From: CAWGMT01 sp963823675
GTDB taxonomy: Bacteria; Planctomycetota; Planctomycetia; Isosphaerales; Isosphaeraceae
Direction of reading: 5' to 3'
Assembly (NCBI GenBank): GCA_963823675.1
Contig: CAWGMT010000009.1
Coordinates: forward strand, 744,001 to 808,000
DNA length: 64,000 nucleotides
Part shown: one piece after another, positions 36,422-44,930 of the stretch
How the letters are laid out: the number at the start of each line of letters is the position of its first letter
Numbering within the stretch: the stretch's first letter is position 1
The notes under the pieces: generated by a model
Seen by the model: only the letters and a program-made list of their open reading frames with translations
Told to the model about the DNA's origin: nothing
Database searches by the model: none
Program-made: the position numbers and the translations under genes

Positions 36422-36844
36422 TTGCGCCTCCCAATCAGGTGCTTAGCCGACGGCTCCACCCTCGGCAAAACCCAGTGTTGTATGACTCGTTACCCACGGA
36501 GGCCACTCGAAAGGAAAACCGACTCGCGAAAGCCAGCCTTCCCTACTCCGGTCTCCGTCCACCTCATGACGCCCGACATCGAGCATCCACAGCTAAGATA
36601 TCGTCCGGAAACTGGAGCGAGTTTAATCAAAGACACGAACGTAGGGTTCCCAACTCTTCGCCATCGCCACGCTGAGACTTCACGGCCGTGTTCGCGTCCC
36701 CGGTCAGGCTGACCGCTTACGCCACGCCCGCTTACGCAATAAAATCGTCTCATTCTTCCCAGATTAACGCCGAGCAATCATTGGGCGATCGGACCGAACA
36801 TACTCTGGCCAATGAGCTTCCGCCGAGTCTTCATCGCAGCAGCC
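36422..36844. other. Intergenic region without a supported gene
   Basis: No good coding candidate or RNA is seen between flgM and the mlaD-like gene. A few short frames are open but lack starts or protein-like patterns. Confidence 0.4.
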
Positions 36845-38131
36845 TCAGCGGAGCACCCGTCCACCAGAGGCCGGCCGTTTCATCGCTTCAGCCAGTCGGG
36901 CCGAGGTCTCATTGAGCTGATCGGTCAACATCCGCACACTCTGTTGAAGCTGGAGCACCTCTTGTTGCTGTTGCTGAGTTGCCGGGCGGGCGGCCATGGC
37001 CTCCAGCGTCTTGACCGCATCCTTCAGTTCCGAAGCCCCCTTGGCGAATACCGTTGCCGTGTCATAAACGCCTTGAACCCGCAGGTCTTCGTGCGATGGT
37101 TTGTAGAACGGACTGAGCACAAACGGGTTGGTGTAGAGTTTGTGAGTCAGCTTGTTTGCCCAATCCGTCGCATCGCGAACATTGGTCACCGATCGCTCAA
37201 TCTCCGCACCGCTACGAGCCAGCATGGTTCCCAGGCGACCGGCGATCTGATCGCCCTGGTAAAGGACCCGGTCTGCGCGCGCTCGGCTAACCTCCAGGCC
37301 GTCCAGAAGTTTCTCGACTTTGACGCGATCCTTGGCCACGATGTCATTGATGGAGGCAGTCAGGTCGCGAATTGACGTCACGCTCATGCGCACGTTTTCC
37401 CGGTTGTCGGACAGGTAGGCTTGAGTCTGGCCGGCCAGGTCATCGACGCGTCCCAGCAGGGACTCGAATTTGGGAGTATTGGTGTTGATGCGCCGGGTCA
37501 GTTCCTCGACATTGCCGGCGGTCGATTCGAGGGGCGGCCGGATCGATTCGGTCAGCTCGCGCAAGTTCGACGCTGTGTCCTGGAGCGAGCCGAGTACCTG
37601 GCGCACGCGGGGCCCGATGGAATCGACCGTCTGGCGTACTTCGGCGATCGTGTGGCTCAAGTGGTTTCGCTCGACGGGGCCCAACCCGACCTGCTCGATG
37701 ATCGGATCGAAGAACGAGGTCTCCACGCCCGGGACCAACTGGCCCGGAACCAACGCCACCCCCATGCGGCCGGTCGCGACGATGTTGACGTGGCTCATCC
37801 CGGTCAATGCGGGGGAGATCGTCACCTTCACGTCCTGACGGAATTTCTTGACCAAGCTCACGGGCAGAGAGAGCCGCACCCGGGCGCGAAGCGAGCCCTC
37901 GACCTCCACGAAGTCGACGTCGACCACGTGGCCCGTGTCCAGCCCGGCCACCCGCACCGGACTGCCGATCCGGATTCCCTGGGCGTCGCGGAAGACGACG
38001 TCGATCACCCGGCGCGACGCCAGGAAACCCGGCCCGTCACTGGCCATGCCGACCAAGGTCAAGAGCCCGCTCAAGGCGACGATCACGACCAGGCCGACCC
38101 AAATCTCACGCGCCGCTCTGGGACTGCTCAT
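36845..38131 (-). CDS. MlaD/MCE-domain lipid-transport protein
   Basis: A 428-residue protein anchored by one N-terminal helix (EIWVGLVVIVALSGLLTLVG). The MCE domain is FRDAQGIRIGSPVRVAGLDT, GHVVDVDF, then VKVTISPALTGMSHVNIVAT. A long helical region follows with LRELTESIRPPLESTAGNVE, MSVTSIRDLTASINDIVAK and a Gln-rich coiled coil near the end (QQQQQEVLQLQQSVRMLTDQ). It should span the periplasm as a hexamer guiding lipids. Start 38131 has ggaaggag upstream. It lies 48 bp after the MlaE-like permease, with which it should form one ABC system; no ATPase gene is in the window. Confidence 0.87.
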   Translation of the reverse strand: MSSPRAAREIWVGLVVIVALSGLLTLVGMASDGPGFLASRRVIDVVFRDAQGIRIGSPVRVAGLDTGHVVDVDFVEVEGSLRARVRLSLPVSLVKKFRQDVKVTISPALTGMSHVNIVATGRMGVALVPGQLVPGVETSFFDPIIEQVGLGPVERNHLSHTIAEVRQTVDSIGPRVRQVLGSLQDTASNLRELTESIRPPLESTAGNVEELTRRINTNTPKFESLLGRVDDLAGQTQAYLSDNRENVRMSVTSIRDLTASINDIVAKDRVKVEKLLDGLEVSRARADRVLYQGDQIAGRLGTMLARSGAEIERSVTNVRDATDWANKLTHKLYTNPFVLSPFYKPSHEDLRVQGVYDTATVFAKGASELKDAVKTLEAMAARPATQQQQQEVLQLQQSVRMLTDQLNETSARLAEAMKRPASGGRVLR

Positions 38132-38179
38132 CCGGGCTCCTTCCTCGGGACCTGCTCCGACGACGCCTGGCCCATGTGC

Positions 38180-39158
38180 TCACGGCCGGGCTGGCGGCAA
38201 GAGCGTGGGGCCATAGAACGGCACGGCATGATAGACCAAGATGAACCAGGTCGCATTCACGATCAGGATGGCCAAAAACGACAGAAAAGCCGCTCGAAAC
38301 ACCGCAAGTGTGAGCGCTGGGGCCATCCCTTGCGACGGATGGAGCGGCGCCATCAGCCAGCTTACCGCGGGCGGCGCTTCGGGCCGCAAGCCCTCGTAGC
38401 AGCAGATCGCGCCCGGCAGGCCGCCATACAACAGGCCCTTGATCAAGAGGCTCACGACGTCGCGCAGCCACATCATCTTTCCCATCATCAGGAAGAACAT
38501 GTCGGTCGATAGGCCCATCATCGATAGCGAGGCCTGCCAGCCGACCAGGGTTCCCACGGCGACCCCCCATTGCGCCAGCAAGGCGCACGCGACTGCGGCG
38601 GCCGCGATTCGAGGACCGGCCAGCCGCCCCGCGCGTTGTCGCGGCTTGGAGCGCGAGGGCGCGGGCCTGAATTGTTCACGCGCGGCGGTGGAAGCCCCCA
38701 TTGCGCCGGTACCGGCTGCATCCTCCGCGGGAGCCTCCGCAAGGGCTCGTAACTCGGGGACCATGCGCGCCGCCAGGATGCCCGCCAGGGTCAACCCGGT
38801 CATGAGGCCCCCCAGGTTGCGTAGCAGGCCGACCCCGACGACCGCGCCCGTCCCGTCCACGAACGTGCTGCCGTAGTACGCCTGGAGCGAGAGAAACGAG
38901 CCCACGGCGATGTGCACCATCCCAACCAGGGGAAGCCCCATCGCGAGCATCCAGAACGCCTCGTGGATCATCGACCTGACAAAACCCGGCTCGCCGGCTC
39001 GCGATCGGCCGAACGGGTTGAGGGAAGAGACGGCCGCTCCCAGCGTCAGGAGCGTCAATCCACCGGTGTAAGCCATGACCACGAAGCGCCGTGTGTCCGA
39101 CCCAGCGCACGGGGCTGAAAAAGGAAGGCAATGTCCGGGTCATGGTAGTCGAGCTCAT
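38180..39158 (-). CDS. MlaE-family ABC permease, frameshifted near its start
   Basis: ATG 39158 opens MSSTTMTRTLPSFFSPVRWV in one frame. From about 39095 the other frame reads RFVVMAYTGGLTLLTLGAAV, then SMIHEAFWMLAMGLPLVGMV and GGLMTGLTLAGILAARMVPEL, which matches MlaE permeases. A long basic linker (residues about 135-175) interrupts the usual fold before ARMLL-type helices (TDMFFLMMGKMMWLRDVV, KGLLYGGLPGAICCYEGL). The ATG overlaps the lipoprotein stop (ATGA), which supports this start and so the frameshift. It works with the MlaD-like protein in lipid movement between membranes. Confidence 0.8.
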
Positions 39159-39361
39159 GACGAGCCTTTACTGGGTTGACCGACCGGTGCCGGCAAGCCC
39201 CGCGAATCGACCGTCCGGCTCGCGAGCCCCATCGAGCGCGCCTGCATCAAGGGCCCGCCCTGGCGCATCTTGCGGGTGGCAATCGGACCATGAGCGCACC
39301 CCGCCGAAACCAACAGCGCGCCCGCCACCCCGATTCTCGCGATGGTCTGCCCGATCCGCAC
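39155..39361 (-). CDS. Small lipoprotein
   Basis: A 68-residue product from GTG 39361, with gggaagg upstream. It has a lipobox: ARIGVAGALLVSAGC, where the Cys would be lipidated. The mature 47 residues (HGPIATRKMRQGGPLMQARS) resemble no family. It is the first gene of the MlaE-MlaD operon and overlaps the permease by four bases, so it may be an accessory of the lipid transporter. Confidence 0.65.
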   Translation of the reverse strand: MRIGQTIARIGVAGALLVSAGCAHGPIATRKMRQGGPLMQARSMGLASRTVDSRGLPAPVGQPSKGSS

Positions 39362-39726
39362 AGCAACCTTCCCTGGTTCGTTGGAGCGCGAATTGACCCC
39401 CAGGCGCTTTCCCTGCGCCGCGGGGAACCCGGCCAGTTTTCCGGCAAACCATAGTCAAACTTGGCGAAAGCCACAATGCCAATCAGAAGGTTCGGAAAGC
39501 GGTGAACAATTGCGGGCGTCAATGCGCGTGGCGTAAGATTCCTTTCTGAGCTGACGCGACGTCAAGCTTGTCGTGCATCGTGCTCTTCGGTTCGCACCTC
39601 ATCTGTCCTTGGAAGCCGGTCCGACGAGTGGTGCCGTCAGGCGTCGAGCTCTCCGGGAGGGGCCATCCCAATCATCACGTGGGGACGACGTGCGACGGAT
39701 CAACCATCAGCCAAAGGGGGATTGAC

Positions 39727-40020
39727 ATGGCGACGTATATCGTGCTGGGACAGTTCACCGAGCAGGGAATCAAGAACGTCAAGAAAACCACCGAGCGGGC
39801 CAAGGCGATCCAGGAACTGGCCAAGATGAGCGGGATTACGGTCAAGGAGATCTACTGGACGCTTGGACATCATGACGTGGTAATGATAGCCGAGGCGCCG
39901 GACGACGAGTCCGCCACGGCCTTTTTCCTTTCCGCCGCCGCCCAGGGCAACGTGCGCACCCAGTCACTCCGCGCGTTCTCGGCGGCGGAGATGGACCGGA
40001 TTCTGAGCAAGACGACGTGA
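39727..40020 (+). CDS. GYD-domain protein
   Basis: A 97-residue protein with aaagggggattgac before ATG 39727. MATYIVLGQFTEQGIKNVKK, MSGITVKEIYWTLGHHDVVM and IAEAPDDESATAFFLSAA match the GYD family (a dimeric alpha-beta ferredoxin-like fold). The family name comes from a GxxD motif near the middle, here LGHHD. Function is unknown. The longer upstream frame has no start signal. Confidence 0.85.
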   Translation: MATYIVLGQFTEQGIKNVKKTTERAKAIQELAKMSGITVKEIYWTLGHHDVVMIAEAPDDESATAFFLSAAAQGNVRTQSLRAFSAAEMDRILSKTT

Positions 40021-40052
40021 GTGGGTCGGGGCCTATATAGACTTTCGTGTCC

Positions 40053-40405
40053 CTGGGAGGGCGAGGCTGGCGCGGTGAAGAGTTGGGCTTGACTGAGTTT
40101 GGCGTTCGTCCGGTTTCTATTGACGAAGGCGCCAAGCCGCCAAGTGTTCGGCGTGGGTCTCACGACCCCGCCGGGATCCCTGACCGAAGGTCTCCCAAGC
40201 TCGTCATAGGCCCTGGCTCCAAAGGCATTTGCGCTCTCAGGGCGCACTCCGAAGTAAGGAGACCTTCGGTCGGGCACTCGTGCGGGGTCAGGAGACCCGC
40301 GCACAACAAACGCGACCTCGAAGCGCAACAAAAGCTGCGCGTGGCAAAAGGCTCTCAGGAGCCGTGCAAGCCCAACCTTTCACCTCGCCAGGCTCGCCCT
40401 CCCAG
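40053..40405. repeat. Large inverted-repeat intergenic element
   Basis: The arm ctgggagggcgaggctggcg at 40053-40090 (ending agttgggctt) is matched inverted at 40368-40405 (aagcccaacc...cgccctcccag). Inside, ccctgaccgaaggtctccc (40178-40196) is matched by aaggagaccttcggtcggg (40256-40274), and the palindrome at 40151-40171 by that at 40282-40302. The whole 353-bp block is thus an imperfect palindrome around 40229. It encodes nothing recognisable and looks like two back-to-back copies of a genomic repeat or a MITE-like element. Confidence 0.7.
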
Positions 40406-40809
40406 AATCGTGCAAGGTGAGAGCGCGTTCTCAAACTGCGGCTCCTGGTAGCGCGGTTCGGCGAAATGGACCAGGCGCGGTGGTGGAACACGCGCGGCGC
40501 GCTGGGCCGGTTGGGTGAGATGGCCCTCCGGCGCGGTTTCTCGAAAACGCACGTCTTTGGTCAAGCGCGCCTCGTCTTTGCTGTGGCCTCTCATCGATGC
40601 AGAAACGTTTGCCACCCTCCAATCGACGCCGGGCTGGGGAGCGATCGACGACGAGCAGCGCCGCCGCGTCGCTGGCCCTCTCGAAACCCGCATGAGCGCT
40701 TCATGCCGTGCTCGACACGTTCGTGGCCGAGAAGGCGCCGCAGTTTCTGGTAAAATGTCACGAGACTGACTTGGCTGTGAAGTGGGGCTCTAGTTGACGG
40801 AGAGTCTTG
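40406..40809. other. Intergenic region without a supported gene
   Basis: Several frames are open but none is protein-like or has a good start. The stretch precedes the MNT/HEPN pair and must hold its promoter. Confidence 0.35.
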
Positions 40810-41154
40810 ATGAGTCCGATCATGGAATACCCAGCGGTGACGGCGGACTTGCTGGACGAGGTCGTCCGGCGCGTGCTCCGCGTGGGATCGCCGTACAGGA
40901 TTGTGCTGTTCGGTTCCCACGCACGCGGGGACGCTCGGCCGGACAGCGATCTCGACTTGCTCATTATTGAAGGATCGGACCTGCCGCGTCACCAGCGGAG
41001 TCCGCGCTACTACCACGCCCTGGCCGGCCTCTTCCCGGCCAAGGACATCGTGGTCTACACTCCGGAAGAGGTGAATGAGTGGTCCAGCGTGCCTAATGCA
41101 TTTGTGACCGCCGCACTGCGAGAAGGAAAGGTTCTGTATGGCAACACCGGTTGA
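40810..41154 (+). CDS. Minimal nucleotidyltransferase (MNT)
   Basis: A 114-residue protein with ggagag before ATG 40810. IVLFGSHARGDARPDSDLDL followed by LII is the GSxARGxxxxxSDxDL active site of the DNA polymerase beta-type MNT family. The protein ends GKVLYGNTG and overlaps the next gene by 17 bases. In MNT/HEPN modules the MNT protein can modify (for example AMPylate) and so silence its HEPN partner. Confidence 0.85.
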   Translation: MSPIMEYPAVTADLLDEVVRRVLRVGSPYRIVLFGSHARGDARPDSDLDLLIIEGSDLPRHQRSPRYYHALAGLFPAKDIVVYTPEEVNEWSSVPNAFVTAALREGKVLYGNTG

Positions 41155-41536
41155 CCTGGCACGCGGATGGATGCAGAAAGGTGACAGCGACCGTCTCAAC
41201 GCAGACCGTACGGCGCCGACAACTGGTCCCTACGACACCGCGTGCTTCCACGCGCAGCAGGCTGCCGAGAAATACCTGAGAGCGGTACTCGCTCTTGCTG
41301 GGTCACCGATCCCTCGAACGCACGACCCGGAAGATATCTACGACGGATGCCTTGCCGTCGCGCCGGCGCTCGTGCTTGACCGCATGGAGTTGTCGACCCT
41401 GACGCCCTACGCCGTCCAACTGCGTTACGACATGGGTTTTTGGCCGGACCAACCCACGGTCCAGCATGCGCTAGCAACGGTTGATCGCGTTCGCGCTGCG
41501 GTGCTGTCGTTCCTGCCGCCCACGGCGCAACCATGA
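41138..41536 (+). CDS. HEPN-domain protein
   Basis: A 132-residue helical protein: LARGWMQKGDSDRLNADRTA, PYDTACFHAQQAAEKYLRAV and LSTLTPYAVQLRYD. FHAQQAAEKYLRAVL is the HEPN core helix. The classical catalytic Rx4-6H is not clear; RTHDPEDIY lies where it is expected. The overlap with the MNT gene shows a single unit, a likely toxin-antitoxin or regulatory pair. Confidence 0.82.
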   Translation: MATPVDLARGWMQKGDSDRLNADRTAPTTGPYDTACFHAQQAAEKYLRAVLALAGSPIPRTHDPEDIYDGCLAVAPALVLDRMELSTLTPYAVQLRYDMGFWPDQPTVQHALATVDRVRAAVLSFLPPTAQP

Positions 41537-41752
41537 AAAACCGAGCCGACTCAGCCGCTGTTCAGCAATGAATTATTGGATCGTATCTCGTAAGCACCGC
41601 ACCTTGGAAAACCACCCGGAATTCGCTCGGCAGTGGAACCCTCCCCAAAAGCTGCAATCGGGTGCGATGTCGAATCGACCAGGGACGCGAGTCGCAGTTG
41701 CAGATCGCGCGCTCCGGCCGTATCCAGATCCCACAAGTGCTGCATCATGGAC

Positions 41753-42820
41753 TCAATAGACGAGGTTCATCGCCGAGATCAGGGCCGGCTCGATCCCCCG
41801 GATGACGCTGGCGGCAAACTCGACTTGCTCGCGGCTCACATCCAGGTGCGTGCAGGCGCGCAGGACCTGGGTCCCCAGAACACTCACCAGGATGCCTCGC
41901 GAGCGCAGAAATGTCGCGACGTCGGCTGCGCTTCCGACCCTCGGGTCAACCGATACCCAGACCAGGTTCGTCTCGACCGGTCCGGATTCCAGGGCCAGAC
42001 CCTCGGTGCCGGCGACGGCCTCCGCCAGGATCCGGGCGTGGGCGTGGTCCTCGCTCAGGCGGTCGATGTGATTCTCGAGGGCGTACAGGGCCGCCGCGGC
42101 AATGATGCCGGCCTGCCGCATTCCGCCGCCCAGAACTTTCCGCAGCCGCCGGGCGCGATGGATGGCCTCATCCGAGCCGGCAAGCGCCGAGCCGATCGGA
42201 GCACCCAGACCCTTGGAAAAGCAGATCGAGACCGTATCGAAAGAGTGCGCCCATTCTCGAGCCGGGCGGCCCGAGGCGACGACCGCGTTCATGAGGCGCG
42301 CCCCGTCGAGATGCATGGCCAGATTGTGCTCGGCCGCAAAGCGCGCGATCCCGGCGACGCTCTCGGGAGGATGGACGCGCCCTCCTCCGCGATTATGCGT
42401 ATTCTCGAGGCATACCAGGCGAGTCCGGACGTAGTGGGGATCGTCGGGCCGGATGGCGTCGCGAATGTCGTCCAAGGTCAGAAGCCCGTTGTCTCCCGCA
42501 AATGTCCTGGCCGTAACGCCCGAGAGGCGGGCAATGCCACCGGCTTCCCACACGTAGACATGCGAGGTCGAGGCACAGAGCAACTCGTCGCCGGGCCTGG
42601 TGTTGACGCCGATGGCGAGCTGGTTGGCCATCGTGCCCGACGGCACGAAAACAGCCGCTTCCTTGCCGAGCAGCTCCGCGGTTCGCGCCTCGAGGGCTTT
42701 TACCGTGGGGTCGTCGCCGAAGACGTCGTCGCCGACTTCGGCAAGGGCGATGGCCCGGCGCATTGCGGGTGTGGGCTTGGTCACCGTATCGGAGCGCAGG
42801 TCAATCACCGGCTTGTTCAT
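41753..42820 (-). CDS. ltaE: Low-specificity L-threonine aldolase
   Basis: A 355-residue PLP enzyme that cleaves L-threonine or allo-threonine to glycine and acetaldehyde. It starts MNKPVIDLRSDTVTKPTPAM and shows GDDVFGDDPTVKALE, FVPSGTMANQLAI, HLDGARLMNA and DTVSICFSKGLGAPIGSALA, which holds the PLP lysine. Length and all blocks match the LtaE/GLY1 family. It is convergent with the HEPN gene and divergent from ubiD. Confidence 0.93.
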   Translation of the reverse strand: MNKPVIDLRSDTVTKPTPAMRRAIALAEVGDDVFGDDPTVKALEARTAELLGKEAAVFVPSGTMANQLAIGVNTRPGDELLCASTSHVYVWEAGGIARLSGVTARTFAGDNGLLTLDDIRDAIRPDDPHYVRTRLVCLENTHNRGGGRVHPPESVAGIARFAAEHNLAMHLDGARLMNAVVASGRPAREWAHSFDTVSICFSKGLGAPIGSALAGSDEAIHRARRLRKVLGGGMRQAGIIAAAALYALENHIDRLSEDHAHARILAEAVAGTEGLALESGPVETNLVWVSVDPRVGSAADVATFLRSRGILVSVLGTQVLRACTHLDVSREQVEFAASVIRGIEPALISAMNLVY

Positions 42821-42948
42821 CGGACTTCAACTCGCAATGGATGTCGATCGCGGTGGCTTGGCGGGGAATTCGAATCCCCGCTGTCGAGCAGTCTATCATA
42901 ATAGAGACCGTGGCTCGACCGCCTGGGGGCGTTCGCGGGAGCACATTG

Positions 42949-44781
42949 ATGGGTTATCGCTCGCTGGCGGATTGTGTTCGCGATCTTGAGACGACCGGAC
43001 AATTGATCGTCGTTGACCGCGAGGTTGACCCGTACCTGGAAGTTGCCGCGATTCAGCGCCGGGTCTATCGGGCGGGCGGCCCCGCCCTGCTCTTTCCGCG
43101 CGTTAAAGGAACGGCGTTCCCCGTGGTGGGCAATCTCTTCGGCACGCTCGAGCGTGCCCGGTACCTGTTCCGCGATACGCTCGAATCGGTGCGCCGGCTC
43201 GTCGAGCTCAAGGTCAATCCCGGCGTCCTGGGCAAAAACCCCTGGCGCTATCGCGGCGTGCCGCGCACGCTCTGGCGGCTCGCGCCGCGGCAGGTGCGTT
43301 CCGGGCCCATTCTGGCTCTAGAGACCACGATCAGCCGGCTTCCCCAGATCCAGTGCTGGCCGATGGACGGCGGGCCGTTCATTACCTTGCCCCAGGTTTA
43401 CACCGAGGACCCCGATCGACCGGGCCCTGCCCGATCGAACCTGGGTATGTACCGGATCCAGCTCGCCGGCAACGACTATGTGCCGGATCGCGAGGTCGGG
43501 CTCCATTATCAAATCCATCGTGGAATCGGCGTTCACCACGCGGCGGCGATCCGCCGCGGCGAGCCGCTTGCGGTCAGCGTCTCGGTCGGCGGGCCGCCCG
43601 CGCTGGCTCTCGCTGCGGTCATGCCGCTGCCTGAAGGCCTGCCCGAGCTCGCCTTTGCCGGAGCGCTCGGGGGCCGTCGCGTCAGATTGGTTGCACCCGA
43701 TTTTCACGGCCTCCCGATTCTGGCCGAGGCTGATTTCGTGATCTGCGGGTCGATTGACCCCGCCCAGCGCAAGCCCGAAGGGCCGTTCGGCGACCATCTG
43801 GGCTATTACAGTCTGCGGCATGACTTCCCCGTTCTGCGCGTCGAGCGGGTGTTTCACCGGGAGGGTGCCATCTGGCCTTTTACATCGGTGGGCCGGCCGC
43901 CGCAGGAGGATACGACTTTCGGCGCGCTGATCCACGAGCTGACTGGACCGATCATTCCCGCCGTCATCCCGGGCGTCCACGCCGTCCACGCGGTTGACGC
44001 CACGGGAGTTCACCCGCTGCTTTTGGCCATCGCCAGCGAGCGGTACGTGCCCTATGCGGCGCTTCGCCGGCCGCAGGAGATCCTCACGTTAGCCAATGCG
44101 ATCCTCGGCCAGGGCCAGCTCTCCCTGGCGAAATACCTTTTGATCGTGGCTCGGGAAGACAGGCCCGAGCTCGATGTTCACGACGTTCCGGGCTTCCTCA
44201 CCCACCTGCTGGAGCGCGTGGACTGGAAGACCGACCTTCATTTTCAGACGCAGACGACGATCGATACCCTTGACTACAGCGGCGGCGGCCTGAACCAGGG
44301 GTCGAAGGTCGTGATTGCGGCGGCTGGCCCCGAGCGGCGCGTGCTGCCAGTCGAGCTACCCGCGGGCTTGCGGCTTCGCGGCGGTTTTGAGGGCCCGCGC
44401 CTCGTACTGCCCGGCATCATGGCCGTGAGAGGGCCTGCCTTCAGCCAGAGCCCCGATGCCGTTCGGTTCTTTTGCCGCTGCTTCGGGCCGGAAGATCCCA
44501 TCAATGGCGTGCCCCTGATCGTAATCGTCGACGACAGTGAACTCACGGCCCGCAGTCAGCGTAACTTTCTCTGGACGACCTTCACGCGTTCCGACCCCGC
44601 CGCCGATATCGAGGGGATTGGTTCATTCATCGAGAAGAAGCATTGGGGATGCTCGGGGCCGTTGGTGATCGACGCGCGGATCAAGCCGCACCATGCTCCG
44701 CCACTGGTCGATGATCCGGCGATCGAGCGCCGGGTGGACGACCTGGCGGCGCCCGGCGGGCCGCTTCATGGGCTCTACTGA
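42949..44781 (+). CDS. ubiD: UbiD-family prenyl-FMN decarboxylase (probable menaquinone step)
   Basis: A 610-residue (de)carboxylase that uses the cofactor made by UbiX. It starts MGYRSLADCVRDLETTG after gggag; the longer upstream frame crosses the threonine aldolase start. Family blocks include NLGMYRIQLAGNDYVPDREV (prFMN site), HYQIHRGIGVHH, EGPFGDHLGYYSLRHDFPVL (catalytic Glu region), TSVGRPPQEDTTFGALIHEL and DFLW-like RSQRNFLWTTFTRSDPAADI. In this futalosine-type genome it may decarboxylate the naphthoate intermediate (MqnL-like). Confidence 0.88.
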   Translation: MGYRSLADCVRDLETTGQLIVVDREVDPYLEVAAIQRRVYRAGGPALLFPRVKGTAFPVVGNLFGTLERARYLFRDTLESVRRLVELKVNPGVLGKNPWRYRGVPRTLWRLAPRQVRSGPILALETTISRLPQIQCWPMDGGPFITLPQVYTEDPDRPGPARSNLGMYRIQLAGNDYVPDREVGLHYQIHRGIGVHHAAAIRRGEPLAVSVSVGGPPALALAAVMPLPEGLPELAFAGALGGRRVRLVAPDFHGLPILAEADFVICGSIDPAQRKPEGPFGDHLGYYSLRHDFPVLRVERVFHREGAIWPFTSVGRPPQEDTTFGALIHELTGPIIPAVIPGVHAVHAVDATGVHPLLLAIASERYVPYAALRRPQEILTLANAILGQGQLSLAKYLLIVAREDRPELDVHDVPGFLTHLLERVDWKTDLHFQTQTTIDTLDYSGGGLNQGSKVVIAAAGPERRVLPVELPAGLRLRGGFEGPRLVLPGIMAVRGPAFSQSPDAVRFFCRCFGPEDPINGVPLIVIVDDSELTARSQRNFLWTTFTRSDPAADIEGIGSFIEKKHWGCSGPLVIDARIKPHHAPPLVDDPAIERRVDDLAAPGGPLHGLY

Positions 44782-44850
44782 GACCCGCCGGCCGGGTGAT
44801 TTTGACCTCGCCGTTTCATTTTGACCGGGACCTTTTTTTGGGGCTGAGGT

Positions 44851-44879
44851 TTCACCCCGGCTCCAAAATCGTGTAAGAT
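44851..44879 (+). promoter_or_regulatory. Candidate sigma70-like promoter of the kinase
   Basis: TTCACC and TAAGAT (44874-44879) are 17 bp apart, the second inside cgtgtaagatcagg. The same cgtgtaa-atc string precedes both precursor peptide genes. It lies 52 bp before the kinase start. Confidence 0.45.
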
Positions 44880-44930
44880 CAGGTGTTACGCGAATAAGCC
44901 GCGACCGCATCCGACACCCCCGCGAGGGCG

